Shown here one piece after another: positions 20,391 through 28,995 of a stretch of DNA of 29,095 bases. The position numbers and the translations under genes are program-made. The stretch's first letter is position 1, and each line of letters begins with the position of its first letter. The stretch covers positions 1-29,095 of the forward strand of contig JAQGKC010000173.1 of the NCBI GenBank assembly GCA_028290305.1, read 5' to 3'. This DNA comes from Bradyrhizobium sp. (GTDB lineage Bacteria > Pseudomonadota > Alphaproteobacteria > Rhizobiales > Xanthobacteraceae). The notes beneath the pieces are model-generated. The model ran no database searches and was not told where the DNA came from. It was given only the letters and a program-made list of their open reading frames with translations.

Positions 20391-21326
20391 ATGAAGATCT
20401 GGCCCATTCTCGCGGCGAGCGCCGCCGCGGTTTTAGCGGTTCCAGCCATTACTCATGACGGCTACATCATCCAGTTGCTGAACATCGCCATTCTCAACGC
20501 CATTGTCGTGCTCGGCCTGAATTTTGTGACCGGCTGGACCGGCCAGATCAATTTCGGACAGGCCGCGTTCTATGGGATTGGCGCCTATACCACGGCCATC
20601 GCAACCAAAGCCGGCCTGCCCTGGATCACGACACCATTCCTGTCCGTCATCATCGTAATTGTCGCAAGCCTCATGCTTGGTCTGCCGACGATGCGCCTGC
20701 GCACCTACTATCTGGCCATGACCACCATCGGCTTCGGCGAAATTATCAGGCTGATTATCGTGCATTGGGAGCCGGTGACCGGGGGCACGTCCGGTCTGCG
20801 GTCGATTCCCGGCGTCAGCGTGTTCGGCTTTGGACCGCAGGGACAGATACAACATTACTATCTGTTGATCGCGATGCTGGCGCTGGCGGCTTTAATCGCA
20901 GCGCGTATTCGCCATTCGGCTCTCGGCCGCGCCATGATCGCGACCAAGGACAGCGAGATCGCGGCGGAGCAAAGCGGCGTCGATACCACCCGAATTAAGC
21001 TGCTCGCCTTCATGATCGGCGCTGTTTATGCCGGGCTGGCGGGATGTCTCTACGCGTCCTCGATCCGTTTCATCAGCCCCGACAGTTTTTCCGGAATCCA
21101 GGCGATCCTGCTGATGACCATGCTGATCGTCGGCGGCATGGGCTCAATCGCCGGCTGCGTCATCGGCGCAGTGGCCCTGACGATTCTGCCCGAGGCGTTG
21201 CGGTTCCTCGGTCAGTGGTATCTCGTGCTCTATGGCCTCGGCGTGATCGTCGTGATTGTGCTGGCACCGGGAGGCCTGGCCTCGCTCGCTTCGCCAATGC
21301 AGCTACGCCGGGCAGGCGCACCTTGA
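20391..21326 (+). CDS. Branched-chain amino acid-type ABC transporter permease (LivM-like)
   Basis: A 311-residue permease pairing with the LivH-like subunit. Marks include NAIVVLGLNFVTGWTGQINFGQAAFYGIGAYTTAI near residues 35-70, GLPTMRLRTYYLAMTTIGFGEIIRLIIVHWEPVTGGTSGLRSIPG, and the coupling loop SALGRAMIATKDSEIAAEQSGVDTTRIKLLAFMIGAVYAGLAGCLY. The start at ATG 20391 follows the previous stop by 1 bp, with GAGAAGG upstream. Its stop codon overlaps the TTG start of the next gene. Confidence 0.94.
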   Translation: MKIWPILAASAAAVLAVPAITHDGYIIQLLNIAILNAIVVLGLNFVTGWTGQINFGQAAFYGIGAYTTAIATKAGLPWITTPFLSVIIVIVASLMLGLPTMRLRTYYLAMTTIGFGEIIRLIIVHWEPVTGGTSGLRSIPGVSVFGFGPQGQIQHYYLLIAMLALAALIAARIRHSALGRAMIATKDSEIAAEQSGVDTTRIKLLAFMIGAVYAGLAGCLYASSIRFISPDSFSGIQAILLMTMLIVGGMGSIAGCVIGAVALTILPEALRFLGQWYLVLYGLGVIVVIVLAPGGLASLASPMQLRRAGAP

Positions 21327-22102
21327 CCTCGGATCCAATCATTTCCGCGCGAGGCGTGACGCGGCGGTTTGGCGGCCTCGTCGCGCTTGATGGCATCGAC
21401 CTCGACGTGCCCCGGGGCGTTGTGCAAGCCATCATCGGTCCAAATGGCTCCGGCAAGACTACACTGCTCAACGCGCTGAGCGGCGCTTCGCATGCCGACG
21501 CTGGCTCCATTCGCATCGGCGGCAACGAGATCTTCCGTCTCAAGCCACATCGCATTGCGCGGCTCGGTCTGGCCCGAACATTCCAGAACATCCGGGTCTT
21601 TGAAAATCTGAGCGTGGTCGAAAACGTAAAAGTCGCGGCGGCCTGCAACACGCCGACGTCGCTTTTCAACATCGTCACATCGAATGCGCGGCAAAGGCAC
21701 AGCGAAGCCGAGATCGATCGCAGCTCGCGTGAGGCGCTGGAGATTGTGGGCCTTGCCGGCCGGGCGAACGATCGCGCCACGCAATTGCCCTACGCGCAGC
21801 AGCGATTACTGGAGATCGCGCGGGCGCTGGCGCCGAAGCCGAATGTTCTGCTGCTCGACGAGCCGGCCGCGGGCATGAACATGACCGAAAGCATGACGCT
21901 GCTGGATACCATCGCAAGGCTCAAGAACAGCGGCATCACCATTCTGCTGGTCGAACATAACGTCCGGCTGGTGATGGGCATCAGCGACCGCGTCACGGTG
22001 CTCGATTTCGGCAAGAAGATCGCGGAAGGCGCGCCTTCCGAGATTCAGCGCAATCCCCTCGTAATCGAAGCCTATCTCGGCAGGCGGCACCGGCATGCTT
22101 AA
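21323..22102 (+). CDS. Branched-chain amino acid-type ABC transporter ATP-binding protein (LivG-like)
   Basis: A 259-residue ATPase. Walker A is GPNGSGKTT, the Q-loop region is ARTFQNIRVFENLSVVENV, the signature is the LivG-style PYAQQRLLEIARALA, Walker B is VLLLDEPAAGMN and the switch His is in LLVEHNVRLVM. The best start is TTG at 21323 (MTSDPIISARGVTRRFGG), overlapping the LivM stop as TTGA. No closer ATG gives a full Walker A domain. The last 8 bp overlap the LivF gene, so expression is tightly coupled. Confidence 0.92.
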   Translation: MTSDPIISARGVTRRFGGLVALDGIDLDVPRGVVQAIIGPNGSGKTTLLNALSGASHADAGSIRIGGNEIFRLKPHRIARLGLARTFQNIRVFENLSVVENVKVAAACNTPTSLFNIVTSNARQRHSEAEIDRSSREALEIVGLAGRANDRATQLPYAQQRLLEIARALAPKPNVLLLDEPAAGMNMTESMTLLDTIARLKNSGITILLVEHNVRLVMGISDRVTVLDFGKKIAEGAPSEIQRNPLVIEAYLGRRHRHA

Positions 22103-22805
22103 GATCGATAACTTAAGGGTATCCTACGGCCACATCGAGGTACTGAGGGGCATTTCGTTCAGCGTCGAGATGGGCGAGATCGTCGCATTGATCGGCGGCA
22201 ACGGCGCCGGCAAGACCACGACGCTTAGCACGATCTCCGGGCTGGTGCGTCCGACCTCGGGCACCATCTCCTGGAAGGGCGAGAACATTCAAAACGCCGC
22301 GGTCGAAGCTATCGTCGGCTCGGGCCTCGCCCATTGCCCCGAAGGCCGGCGTATTTTTCCGGGCCTCACCGTGCTGGAAAATCTCGTCACCGGCACCGCG
22401 TCGCGTTCTTACAGAAAGCGCGAGATCGATGAAGATCTCGCGCTGGTGTTCGATTTGTTTCCGCGTCTCAAAGAACGGCTGAAGCAAGGCGGCTGGTCGC
22501 TATCCGGCGGCGAGCAGCAGATGCTGGCGATCGGCCGTGCCTTGATGAGCCGTCCGAGCCTGTTGATGCTGGATGAGCCCTCGCTCGGCCTCGCGCCGAT
22601 CGTGATTGAGCAGGTGTTCGATCGAATCCTGGAACTCAACAAACGTACCGGTCTCGGCGTGCTGCTGGTCGAGCAGAATTCCGCCATGGCCCTGGAAATC
22701 GCAAGCCGCGCGTTCGTGCTGGAAACTGGGACGATTGCCTTGTCCGGACCGTCGGCGGTTCTCGCTGAGGATCCGCGCATCCGCGAGGCCTATCTCGGCG
22801 GCTGA
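22095..22805 (+). CDS. Branched-chain amino acid-type ABC transporter ATP-binding protein (LivF-like)
   Basis: A 236-residue ATPase, last gene of livKHMGF. Visible motifs are Walker A GGNGAGKTT, LAHCPEGRRIFPGLTVLENL, signature LSGGEQQMLAIGRALMS, Walker B LLMLDEPSLGLAP and switch LLVEQNSAMALEIASRAFVLETG. Length and motif order are normal for LivF. It converges on the ferredoxin-NADP+ reductase gene with only 15 bp between the stops, and no hairpin terminator is evident in that gap. Confidence 0.95.
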   Translation: MLKIDNLRVSYGHIEVLRGISFSVEMGEIVALIGGNGAGKTTTLSTISGLVRPTSGTISWKGENIQNAAVEAIVGSGLAHCPEGRRIFPGLTVLENLVTGTASRSYRKREIDEDLALVFDLFPRLKERLKQGGWSLSGGEQQMLAIGRALMSRPSLLMLDEPSLGLAPIVIEQVFDRILELNKRTGLGVLLVEQNSAMALEIASRAFVLETGTIALSGPSAVLAEDPRIREAYLGG

Positions 22806-22820
22806 ATCCGCCCGGCCTCT

Positions 22821-23594
22821 TTAGCGCTCCGCGAATGCCTTTTCGACCACGAACTGGCCGGGCTCCCCGTGATTGCCTTCGGTGAAGCCCTTGCCGAGCA
22901 GCAGCGCTCTGGTGTCGTGAACCAAAGCGGGACTGCCGCAGATCATGACGCGATCATGCTCAGCTTCAAGTGGCGCGACACCTGCATCGCGAAACAGCTT
23001 TCCTGAGGTCATCAGGTCCGTGATCCGGCCACGGTTGCGGAACGGGTCGCGCGTCACGGTCGGATAGTAGATCAACTGGTTGCGCACCAATTCGCCGATC
23101 AATTCGTCGTTCGGCAACTTTTCGGTAATCATCTCGCCATAGGCGAGTTCGGCGACGCGGCGACAGCCGTGCAGCAGCACCACCTTTTCGAAACGCTCAT
23201 ACGTCTCCGGGTCCTTGATCACGCTGAGGAACGGCGCAAGCCCTGTGCCGGTCCCGATCAAATAGAGATTGCGGCCGTCTTCGAGATTGTCGATCACCAG
23301 CGTCCCGGTCGCCTTGCGGCTGACGATAATCTCGTCGCCTTGCCTCAGATGCTGGAGACGCGAGGTCAGCGGCCCGTCCGGCACCTTGATCGAAAAGAAT
23401 TCAAGCCGATCCTCGTAATTGGCGCTGGCGACGCTGTAGGCGCGCAGCAGCGGTTTCTCGCCGACCTTCAGGCCGATCATCGTGAATTCGCCGTTCCGGA
23501 AGCGGAACGATGGATCGCGGGTCGTCGTGAAACTGAACAGCGTGTCGGTCCAGTGATGAACGCTGAGAACGCTTTCCTGGTTGAAGTTGCTCAT
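22821..23594 (-). CDS. fpr: Ferredoxin-NADP+ reductase
   Basis: A 257-residue flavoprotein of the bacterial subclass I FPR group, exchanging electrons between NADP(H) and ferredoxin or flavodoxin. The FAD motif RAYSVAS (residues about 50-56), the pyrophosphate motif GTGTGLAPFLSVI, the CGSP NADP-binding motif and the C-terminal extension VVEKAFAER are all present. The start is set at ATG 23594 (MSNFNQESVLSVHHW), which gives the usual family length. The frame is open back to 23690 but crosses a 22-bp palindrome. It is divergent from the enamidase gene. It could supply reduced ferredoxin to a 6-hydroxynicotinate reductase-type enzyme, although housekeeping roles in oxidative stress are also common. 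Confidence 0.93.
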   Translation of the reverse strand: MSNFNQESVLSVHHWTDTLFSFTTTRDPSFRFRNGEFTMIGLKVGEKPLLRAYSVASANYEDRLEFFSIKVPDGPLTSRLQHLRQGDEIIVSRKATGTLVIDNLEDGRNLYLIGTGTGLAPFLSVIKDPETYERFEKVVLLHGCRRVAELAYGEMITEKLPNDELIGELVRNQLIYYPTVTRDPFRNRGRITDLMTSGKLFRDAGVAPLEAEHDRVMICGSPALVHDTRALLLGKGFTEGNHGEPGQFVVEKAFAER

Positions 23595-23644
23595 ACCATT
23601 TGGTCCAAAAAAATGCCGGAAAAGGCCGATGATTGCATAAGCCA

Positions 23645-23666
23645 ATTCATTTGTATACAAATGAAT
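23645..23666. promoter_or_regulatory. 22-bp perfect palindrome in the fpr-enamidase divergent promoter region
   Basis: ATTCATTTGTA followed by its exact complement TACAAATGAAT makes a perfect 22-bp palindrome midway between the two divergent genes. The size and the TTTGTATACAAA core are typical of MarR-family operators, and a MarR gene lies 1.4 kb downstream at 25041. A possible -35 TTGCAT (23633-23638) with TACAAA 17 bp later overlaps it in the enamidase direction, so binding should repress. Confidence 0.65.
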
Positions 23667-23746
23667 AATCCAACTTGATCCCGGCGTCAAGGCGGGCTCA
23701 AGTTATTGCCTATGATCGAAGGCACTGCGCAGAAGGGAATAGATCC

Positions 23747-24943
23747 ATGGCCCACGATGAGCCTCAGGCAGCCGGCCCGACCAAACTGGTGATCCGCAAT
23801 ATCGGCCTGCTGCTGAGCGGCGCGATGGAAAAGCCGATCCTGGACGCCGACACTATCGTCACCGAAAACGGCAAGATCACGGGAATCGGTCGCGCCAAGG
23901 ATGTTGATGCGGAAGGCGCCACGACCATTGTCGATGCCAATGGAACAACGGTCACACCCGGCCTGATCGACAGCCATGTGCATCCCGTCGCCGGCGACTG
24001 GACGCCACGGCAAAATCAGAGCGGCTGGATCGACAGCTTTTTGCACGGCGGCGTCACCACCATGATCTCGGCGGGCGAGGTGCATATGCCCGGTCGCCCC
24101 CGCGACGTCGTCGGGCTGAAAGCGATGGCGATTTTCGCGCAGCGCGCGTTCTGGACGCTGCGTCCCGGCGGCGTGAAGGTTCATGCCGGCGCACCGGTCA
24201 TCGAAACCGAGATGGTCGAGGAGGACTTCAAGGAATTGGCCGCGGCCGGCGTCAAGCTGCTCGGCGAAGTCGGTCTCGGCGGCGTCAAGGATGGACCGAC
24301 TGCGCGCAAGATGGTGGGGTGGGCGCGCAAATACGGCATTCAGAGCACGATCCACACCGGTGGTCCGTCGATTCCGGGCTCCGGCCTGATCGACAAGGAC
24401 GTGGTGCTGGAAGCCGACACCGATGTGATCGGCCACATCAACGGCGGTCACACCGCCCTGCCCGACGACCAGATCCGCTGTATCTGCGAAGGCTGCAAGC
24501 GCGGCCTTGAACTGGTTCACAACGGCAACGAGCGCTCGGCTCTCTATACTTTGCGGATTGCGCGCGAGATGGGCGATCTCAGCCGTGTCATTCTCGGCAC
24601 CGATTCACCGGCCGGCTCCGGCGTGCAGCCGCTGGGCATTCTGCGCATGGTGTCGCTGCTGTCGTCACTCGGCGACGTGCCCGCGGAACTCGCGTTCTGC
24701 TTCGCAACCGGCAACACCGCACGCATGCGTGCGCTGGATTGCGGCATTATCGAAGTCGGGCGCTCAGCCGACTTCGTCATCATGGACAAGGCGCAGCATT
24801 CCGCCGGCAAGAACATCCTCGACAGCGTTCAGCTCGGCGATCTGCCCGGCATCGGCATGACCATTATCGACGGCATCGTGCGCACCCAACGCAGCCGCAA
24901 CACGCCGCCGGCCGGCAAAATGCCGGAAATAGCGAATCATTAG
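23747..24943 (+). CDS. Enamidase-like amidohydrolase
   Basis: A 398-residue amidohydrolase strongly resembling enamidase (Ena) of Eubacterium barkeri. That enzyme hydrolyses 6-oxo-1,4,5,6-tetrahydronicotinate to 2-formylglutarate and ammonia in nicotinate fermentation. From memory of that protein, shared blocks are TVTPGLIDSHVHPVAGDW (metal His 77 and 79), PRQ...SFLHGGVTTMISAG, PGRPRD, GVKVHAGA, LLGEVGLGGVK (bridging Glu), HTGGPSIPGSG, DVIGHINGGHTA, GTDSPAGSGVQPLGILR and SRNTPPAGK. The start is ATG 23747, with AAGGGA about 9 nt upstream. The ring substrate is probably a reduced pyridine such as the nicotinate intermediate, but related lactams are possible. The rest of that pathway is not in the window. 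Confidence 0.88.
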   Translation: MAHDEPQAAGPTKLVIRNIGLLLSGAMEKPILDADTIVTENGKITGIGRAKDVDAEGATTIVDANGTTVTPGLIDSHVHPVAGDWTPRQNQSGWIDSFLHGGVTTMISAGEVHMPGRPRDVVGLKAMAIFAQRAFWTLRPGGVKVHAGAPVIETEMVEEDFKELAAAGVKLLGEVGLGGVKDGPTARKMVGWARKYGIQSTIHTGGPSIPGSGLIDKDVVLEADTDVIGHINGGHTALPDDQIRCICEGCKRGLELVHNGNERSALYTLRIAREMGDLSRVILGTDSPAGSGVQPLGILRMVSLLSSLGDVPAELAFCFATGNTARMRALDCGIIEVGRSADFVIMDKAQHSAGKNILDSVQLGDLPGIGMTIIDGIVRTQRSRNTPPAGKMPEIANH

Positions 24944-25006
24944 AGTTCTTTTCAGGCAACTGGCTTTGATCCATCCATGCCCTAGCCATATCCAAACAAG
25001 ACGTAG

Positions 25007-25029
25007 ATGGCCGGGACGAGCCCGGCCAT
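25007..25029 (-). terminator. Hairpin between convergent enamidase and marR genes
   Basis: ATGGCCGGG (25007-25015) pairs perfectly with CCCGGCCAT (25021-25029) around a 5-nt loop. It lies between the two convergent stop codons. On the minus strand it is followed by a moderately T-rich run (CTTGTTTGG), but there is no strong U-tract in either direction. A bidirectional terminator is plausible. Confidence 0.5.
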
Positions 25030-25040
25030 GACGAGTTGCA

Positions 25041-25496
25041 TCACCGCAGCTTGCTAAGCAGCGTCAGCAAGGTTTCGCGTTCCTTCGCATCGAGCGGCGC
25101 GAGCGTCTCCTTGGTGATCGCGAGCGCATTTGGCGCGGCCTTCTCGGCCATCTGCTGACCCGCACGCGTCAGGCTAACCAGCAAGCGGCGGCCATCTTCG
25201 GGGTCGGGACTGGTTTCGGTCAGGCCGCGGGCGGTGAGCCGATCGATCACCCCTTTGATGGTGGCGACATCCATCGCCGTCAGTCGTCCGAGCTGGTTCT
25301 GCGAGCACGGTCCGATTTCCGTGAGTTTGGCCAGCGCCGCCCATTGCGCCGATGTCAGATTGATGCCGATTTCCCGGCTGAAAATCGTGGCGTGGCGCTG
25401 CCACACCTGACGCAGGATAAAGCCGATCTGCTCTTCAAGAATGTAGGATGGCCGCGCAGGCTTGACGCTCCGTTTCGGCGAAGCAGTTCTGGTCAT
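25041..25496 (-). CDS. MarR family transcriptional regulator
   Basis: A 151-residue MarR-family regulator. A basic N terminus (MTRTASPKRSVKPARPSY) precedes EEQIGFILRQVWQRHATIFSREIGINLTSAQWAALAKL, the recognition segment (SQNQLGRLTAMDVATIKGVIDRLTARGLTETS) and the wing (PDPEDGRRLLVSLTRAGQQ). The pattern is similar to MarR regulators of aromatic and pyridine catabolism such as NicR/BpsR; this similarity is a judgement from the sequence. ATG 25496 is preferred. A GTG at 25535 overlapping the LivF stop is possible but lacks a ribosome binding site. It is the last gene of the minus-strand liv operon and the best candidate to bind the 23645-23666 palindrome. Confidence 0.9.
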   Translation of the reverse strand: MTRTASPKRSVKPARPSYILEEQIGFILRQVWQRHATIFSREIGINLTSAQWAALAKLTEIGPCSQNQLGRLTAMDVATIKGVIDRLTARGLTETSPDPEDGRRLLVSLTRAGQQMAEKAAPNALAITKETLAPLDAKERETLLTLLSKLR

Positions 25497-25531
25497 GTGC
25501 GTTTCCCGCCCCTTTTTTCCGACGCCGTTGA

Positions 25532-26236
25532 TCACAGTGCCAGATGCGCGTCGCGAATATCCGGGCGGGCATCAAGCTCGCTCATGGTCCCGCTGAAGCA
25601 GATGCGGCCGCGCTCGATGATATAGGCGCGGTCGGAGATCAGCCTGGCGAAATGCAGGTTCTGTTCGGAGACGACGATGCTGACGCCTTCTTTTTTCATG
25701 ATCAGGATCGCATCGACCATCTGCTCCACGATCTTCGGCGACAGCCCCTCCGACGGCTCATCAAGCAGCACCAGCGAGGGATTTCCCATCAAGGTCCGTG
25801 CGATCGTCAGCATCTGCTGCTCGCCGCCGCTCATGCGCCCGCCCGGGCGTCCGCGCATTTCGCCGAGATTTGGAAACAGCGTGAACAGCTTGTCCTTGGT
25901 CCAGTGTGGCGCGTTCGGCCTGATCGGCTGACGGCCGACCTCCAGATTTTCTTCAACCGTCAGATCCGTGAAGATGCGACGCTCTTCCGGTACATAGCCG
26001 AGCCCACCCCGTACGATCGCGTGGGTCGGCAGATCCGAAACATCCGTGCCCTCGAACACGATTAGCCCCGTGCGTTGCGCGACCAGACCGACGATAGAGC
26101 GAAAGGTGGTGGACTTGCCGGCACCATTGCGTCCGAGCAGGGCCACCACCTCGCCGTCGCCGACCTCGAGCGCGATGTCGAACAGGATATGAGCGGGGCC
26201 ATAATGACTGTTGAGGTCCTGAACACTGAGCTTCAT
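25532..26236 (-). CDS. Branched-chain amino acid-type ABC transporter ATP-binding protein (LivF-like, second system)
   Basis: A 234-residue LivF-type ATPase. Motifs are Walker A GRNGAGKST, LGYVPEERRIFTDLTVEENL, signature MSGGEQQMLTIARTLMG, Walker B LVLLDEPSEGLSP and switch IVVSEQNLHFARLISDRAYIIERG. It overlaps the LivG-like stop by 4 nt and lies 35 bp upstream of the marR start. It differs clearly from the LivF of the plus-strand set, so the two systems are separate importers rather than a recent duplication. Confidence 0.94.
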   Translation of the reverse strand: MKLSVQDLNSHYGPAHILFDIALEVGDGEVVALLGRNGAGKSTTFRSIVGLVAQRTGLIVFEGTDVSDLPTHAIVRGGLGYVPEERRIFTDLTVEENLEVGRQPIRPNAPHWTKDKLFTLFPNLGEMRGRPGGRMSGGEQQMLTIARTLMGNPSLVLLDEPSEGLSPKIVEQMVDAILIMKKEGVSIVVSEQNLHFARLISDRAYIIERGRICFSGTMSELDARPDIRDAHLAL

Positions 26237-27024
26237 GCAGGCGTCCCCTCACGATGACGGACGTCGTAGACCAGGCCCTCGCCGAGATAGATGGCGCGAA
26301 CCTGCGGATTGCGCCGGACTTCCTCGGGTGAGCCCTCCGCGATCAAGGTGCCGCGATTGAGCACGAGAATGCGATCGGCATGTTCGAACACCACATCCAT
26401 GTCGTGTTCGGTGAAGAGGACGCCGATCGATTGCTCTCGGGCAATTTTTGCGGTGAGCCGCATCAGTTCGATGCGCTCGCGCGGCGCCATGCCGGCGGTC
26501 GGCTCGTCCATCAGCAGAAGTTTCGGTTGGTTGGCGAGCGCGATCGCGAGTTCCAGCCGCTTGAGATCGCCGTAGGCGAGTTCGCCGCACGGACGTTCCG
26601 TGTAGCCGCTCATACCGACCAGATCGAGCAGGCGGCCGGCTTCCGCTTGCGCGAACCGTGGCGTCGAGACCCAGAGGTTGAACAATTGCCGGTCATACGA
26701 GGCCAACGCGACCTGAATGTTTTCGCGTACCGTCATGGTCGGGAACGTCGCCGTGATCTGAAAAGTACGCCCGACGCCTAGCCGCCAGATCGCGCGTGGC
26801 TTTTTGCCAGCGGTATCCAAGCCGAGCAAATTGATGCGCCCGCTGTCGGGGACGTTCTGCCCGTTGAGCATATCAAAGCACGTGCTCTTGCCGGCGCCAT
26901 TGGGGCCGATCAGCGCGAGAATTTCGCCGGCCTTCAGCGCGAACGTCACGCCGCGCACTGCGTGGACGCCGCCATAGGATTTGCTCAGGCCTTCGACTGA
27001 CAGCAGCGTGGGAGCGATGCTCAT
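26233..27024 (-). CDS. Branched-chain amino acid-type ABC transporter ATP-binding protein (LivG-like, second system)
   Basis: A 263-residue LivG-type ATPase. Motifs are Walker A GPNGAGKST, VGRTFQITATFPTMTVRENIQVAL, signature LAYGDLKRLELAIALA, Walker B LLLMDEPTAGMAP and switch FTEHDMDVVFEHADRILVL. The start is ATG 27024 (MSIAPTLLSVEGLSKSYGG), overlapping the permease stop as ATGA. The longer frame back to 27195 is inside the permease gene. Its signature DLKRLELA replaces the usual QQRRLEIA, a variation seen in this family. Confidence 0.93.
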   Translation of the reverse strand: MSIAPTLLSVEGLSKSYGGVHAVRGVTFALKAGEILALIGPNGAGKSTCFDMLNGQNVPDSGRINLLGLDTAGKKPRAIWRLGVGRTFQITATFPTMTVRENIQVALASYDRQLFNLWVSTPRFAQAEAGRLLDLVGMSGYTERPCGELAYGDLKRLELAIALANQPKLLLMDEPTAGMAPRERIELMRLTAKIAREQSIGVLFTEHDMDVVFEHADRILVLNRGTLIAEGSPEEVRRNPQVRAIYLGEGLVYDVRHREGTPA

Positions 27025-28907
27025 TCGGCGGTCTCGATCCGGGACGTGAGGGATGCGGACTTTGGCAATTCGGGCCGGCGGCGATTCCTGATCGTCTCCA
27101 GCATCCCGACAATGCCCTTCGGAAAGGCGACCACGATCAGAACGATGACGCCGCCAAGCACCAGCTTGGACAAATCGGTCTGGCTCACGAGCCAAATGCT
27201 GAGCGCCTTGTAGACGATGGCGCCGACGACGGCGCCGGAAACCGTCTCGACACCGCCGAGCAGCACCATGACCAGCGCATCGACCGACAGTGAGATGCCG
27301 AGGCTGTCAGGAAAGACGCTGCCCTTGAGATACGCGAACAGCCCGCCGGCAATGCCTGCAACGGTGCCGGCGATCACGAAGGCGGTCCACTGGATACGTT
27401 TGCCGTCGATTCCAATCGCTTCGCCGCGCAGGGGCGAATCGCGTGTCGCCCGCAGCGCGTAACCGAACGGAGAGAATACGATGATCCGGAGCGCAGCAAC
27501 CGATAGCGCGGCAATACCAATTGAAAGCCAGTAGAAACTCGCAGGCCCGGACGCCCACTTCTCCGGCCAGACGCCAAGGATGCCGTTGTCGCCGCCGGTC
27601 ACCGCGACCCACTGGAACGCGATCGACCACACGATCTGCGCAAACGCCAGCGTCAACATCGCGAAGTACACGCCAGACAGTTGAACCGCGAAGAACCCGA
27701 ACACCGCCGCACCCAGAAGGCCGAGCAGCGGGCCGAACAACAGACACAAGATCATCGGCAGGCCGGCCATCTTGGCGAGAAAGGCGACGCCATAGGCACC
27801 GAGCCCGAAATAGGCTGCGTGGCCGAACGAGGCGAGCCCGCCGACCGACATCAGGAAATGCAGGCTGGCGGCGAAGATCACGAAGATCGCAATCTCAGAG
27901 CCCACCGTGAGCGCGTAATTGCCGCCGATCAGCGGCAGCGCCGCTGCCAGCACCAGGGCGGCGATCGCGGCAAGGCGTTCATTCGCAGTCAGCGGCCGCC
28001 AGGGATTGACGGTCAGCCCCGGCGTGCGGCGTGTGGGCGCCTCAGGCTTCCCGAACAGGCCCCATGGCCGCACGATCAGCACCGCAGCCATCACCAGGAA
28101 CACCAGGATGATGGATATTTTCGGAAAGACCAAAATGCCGAACGCGTTCAATTCGGAAACCAGCACCGCCGCCACAAAGGCGCCGATGATGCTGCCGAGA
28201 CCGCCGATCACCACCACCACGAACACGTCGACGATGATGCGAAGATCCATGGCGTGATGCACCGCGTCGCGCGGAATCTGCAACGCACCGCCGAGCGCCG
28301 CCAGGAAAACCCCTACCGCGAATACGCTGGTGAACAGCCATTTCTGATTGACGCCGAGCGCCGCCACCATGTCGCGGTCCTGCGTTGCCGCGCGCACCAG
28401 AACACCCCAGCGCGTTCGCTGGAACAATAGCCACAGCACCCCGAGCACGACGGGTCCGAGCGCGATCAGAAAAAGATCGTAGGTCGGAACATTCTGGCCG
28501 AAAAAATCGACCGCACCTTTAAATCCGGGAGCCCGGCGGCCCAACAGGTCGCTTGGCCCCCAGATCAGGACCACCAGATCCTCGACCATCAGCGTCAAGC
28601 CGAACGTCGCCAGCAACTGAAACAATTCAGGCGAATGATAGATCCGCCGCAGCAGGATCATCTCAACCAGCACGCCGACCGCCGCAACGACCAGCGCCGC
28701 GGCGACGATGCCGCCCCAAAAACCGATCGCGCCGGAAAATCGCTCGGTCAGCGTAAACGCCACATAAGCGCCAAGCATATAGAATGCACCGTGCGCAAAA
28801 TTGACGATCCGCGTCACGCCAAAGATGATCGACAGGCCCGACGCCACGAGAAACAGCGACGCCGCGCTCGCAAGACCGGTCAGGAACTGGACGAAATAAA
28901 AGGCCAT
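27021..28907 (-). CDS. Fused LivH-LivM branched-chain amino acid-type ABC transporter permease
   Basis: A single 628-residue permease carrying both membrane subunits. Residues 1-280 are LivH-like (SLFLVASGLSIIFGVTRIVNFAHGAFYMLGAYVAFTL, WGVLVRAATQDRDMVAALGVNQKWLFTSVFAVGVFLAALGGAL, VVVVIGGLGSIIGAFVAAVLVSELNAFG). Residues about 280-310 are a Pro/Arg linker (FGKPEAPTRRTPGLTVNPWRP). Residues 310-600 are LivM-like (FLMSVGGLASFGHAAYFGLGAYGVAFL, LSGVYFAMLTLAFAQIVWSIAFQWVAVTGGDNGILGVWPE, GYALRATRDSPLRGEAIGIDGKRIQW). The basic tail ends in SASLTSRIETAE. Start ATG is at 28907. A binding protein should complete the importer but none is in the window beside it; it may lie beyond 29095. Confidence 0.94.
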   Translation of the reverse strand: MAFYFVQFLTGLASAASLFLVASGLSIIFGVTRIVNFAHGAFYMLGAYVAFTLTERFSGAIGFWGGIVAAALVVAAVGVLVEMILLRRIYHSPELFQLLATFGLTLMVEDLVVLIWGPSDLLGRRAPGFKGAVDFFGQNVPTYDLFLIALGPVVLGVLWLLFQRTRWGVLVRAATQDRDMVAALGVNQKWLFTSVFAVGVFLAALGGALQIPRDAVHHAMDLRIIVDVFVVVVIGGLGSIIGAFVAAVLVSELNAFGILVFPKISIILVFLVMAAVLIVRPWGLFGKPEAPTRRTPGLTVNPWRPLTANERLAAIAALVLAAALPLIGGNYALTVGSEIAIFVIFAASLHFLMSVGGLASFGHAAYFGLGAYGVAFLAKMAGLPMILCLLFGPLLGLLGAAVFGFFAVQLSGVYFAMLTLAFAQIVWSIAFQWVAVTGGDNGILGVWPEKWASGPASFYWLSIGIAALSVAALRIIVFSPFGYALRATRDSPLRGEAIGIDGKRIQWTAFVIAGTVAGIAGGLFAYLKGSVFPDSLGISLSVDALVMVLLGGVETVSGAVVGAIVYKALSIWLVSQTDLSKLVLGGVIVLIVVAFPKGIVGMLETIRNRRRPELPKSASLTSRIETAE

Positions 28908-28944
28908 TTGTGGTCCGCGCTAGCGCATTTTTGGGTTCATTGCC

Positions 28945-28985
28945 GTCATCCTTCGAGACGGCGCTTCGCGCCTCCTCAGGATGAG
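28945..28985. repeat. Palindromic intergenic repeat, Bradyrhizobium-type
   Basis: An imperfect hairpin-forming unit: CATCCT (28947-28952) with AGGATG (28978-28983), GAG with CTC further in, and the core GGCGC-TTC-GCGCC (28960-28972). The wording GTCATCCTTCGAGACGGCGC is common between genes in Bradyrhizobium and relatives, as I remember it. It lies 40 bp upstream of the fused permease and may move transcription or mRNA stability. Confidence 0.65.
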
Positions 28986-28995
28986 GTCCTTTCTT

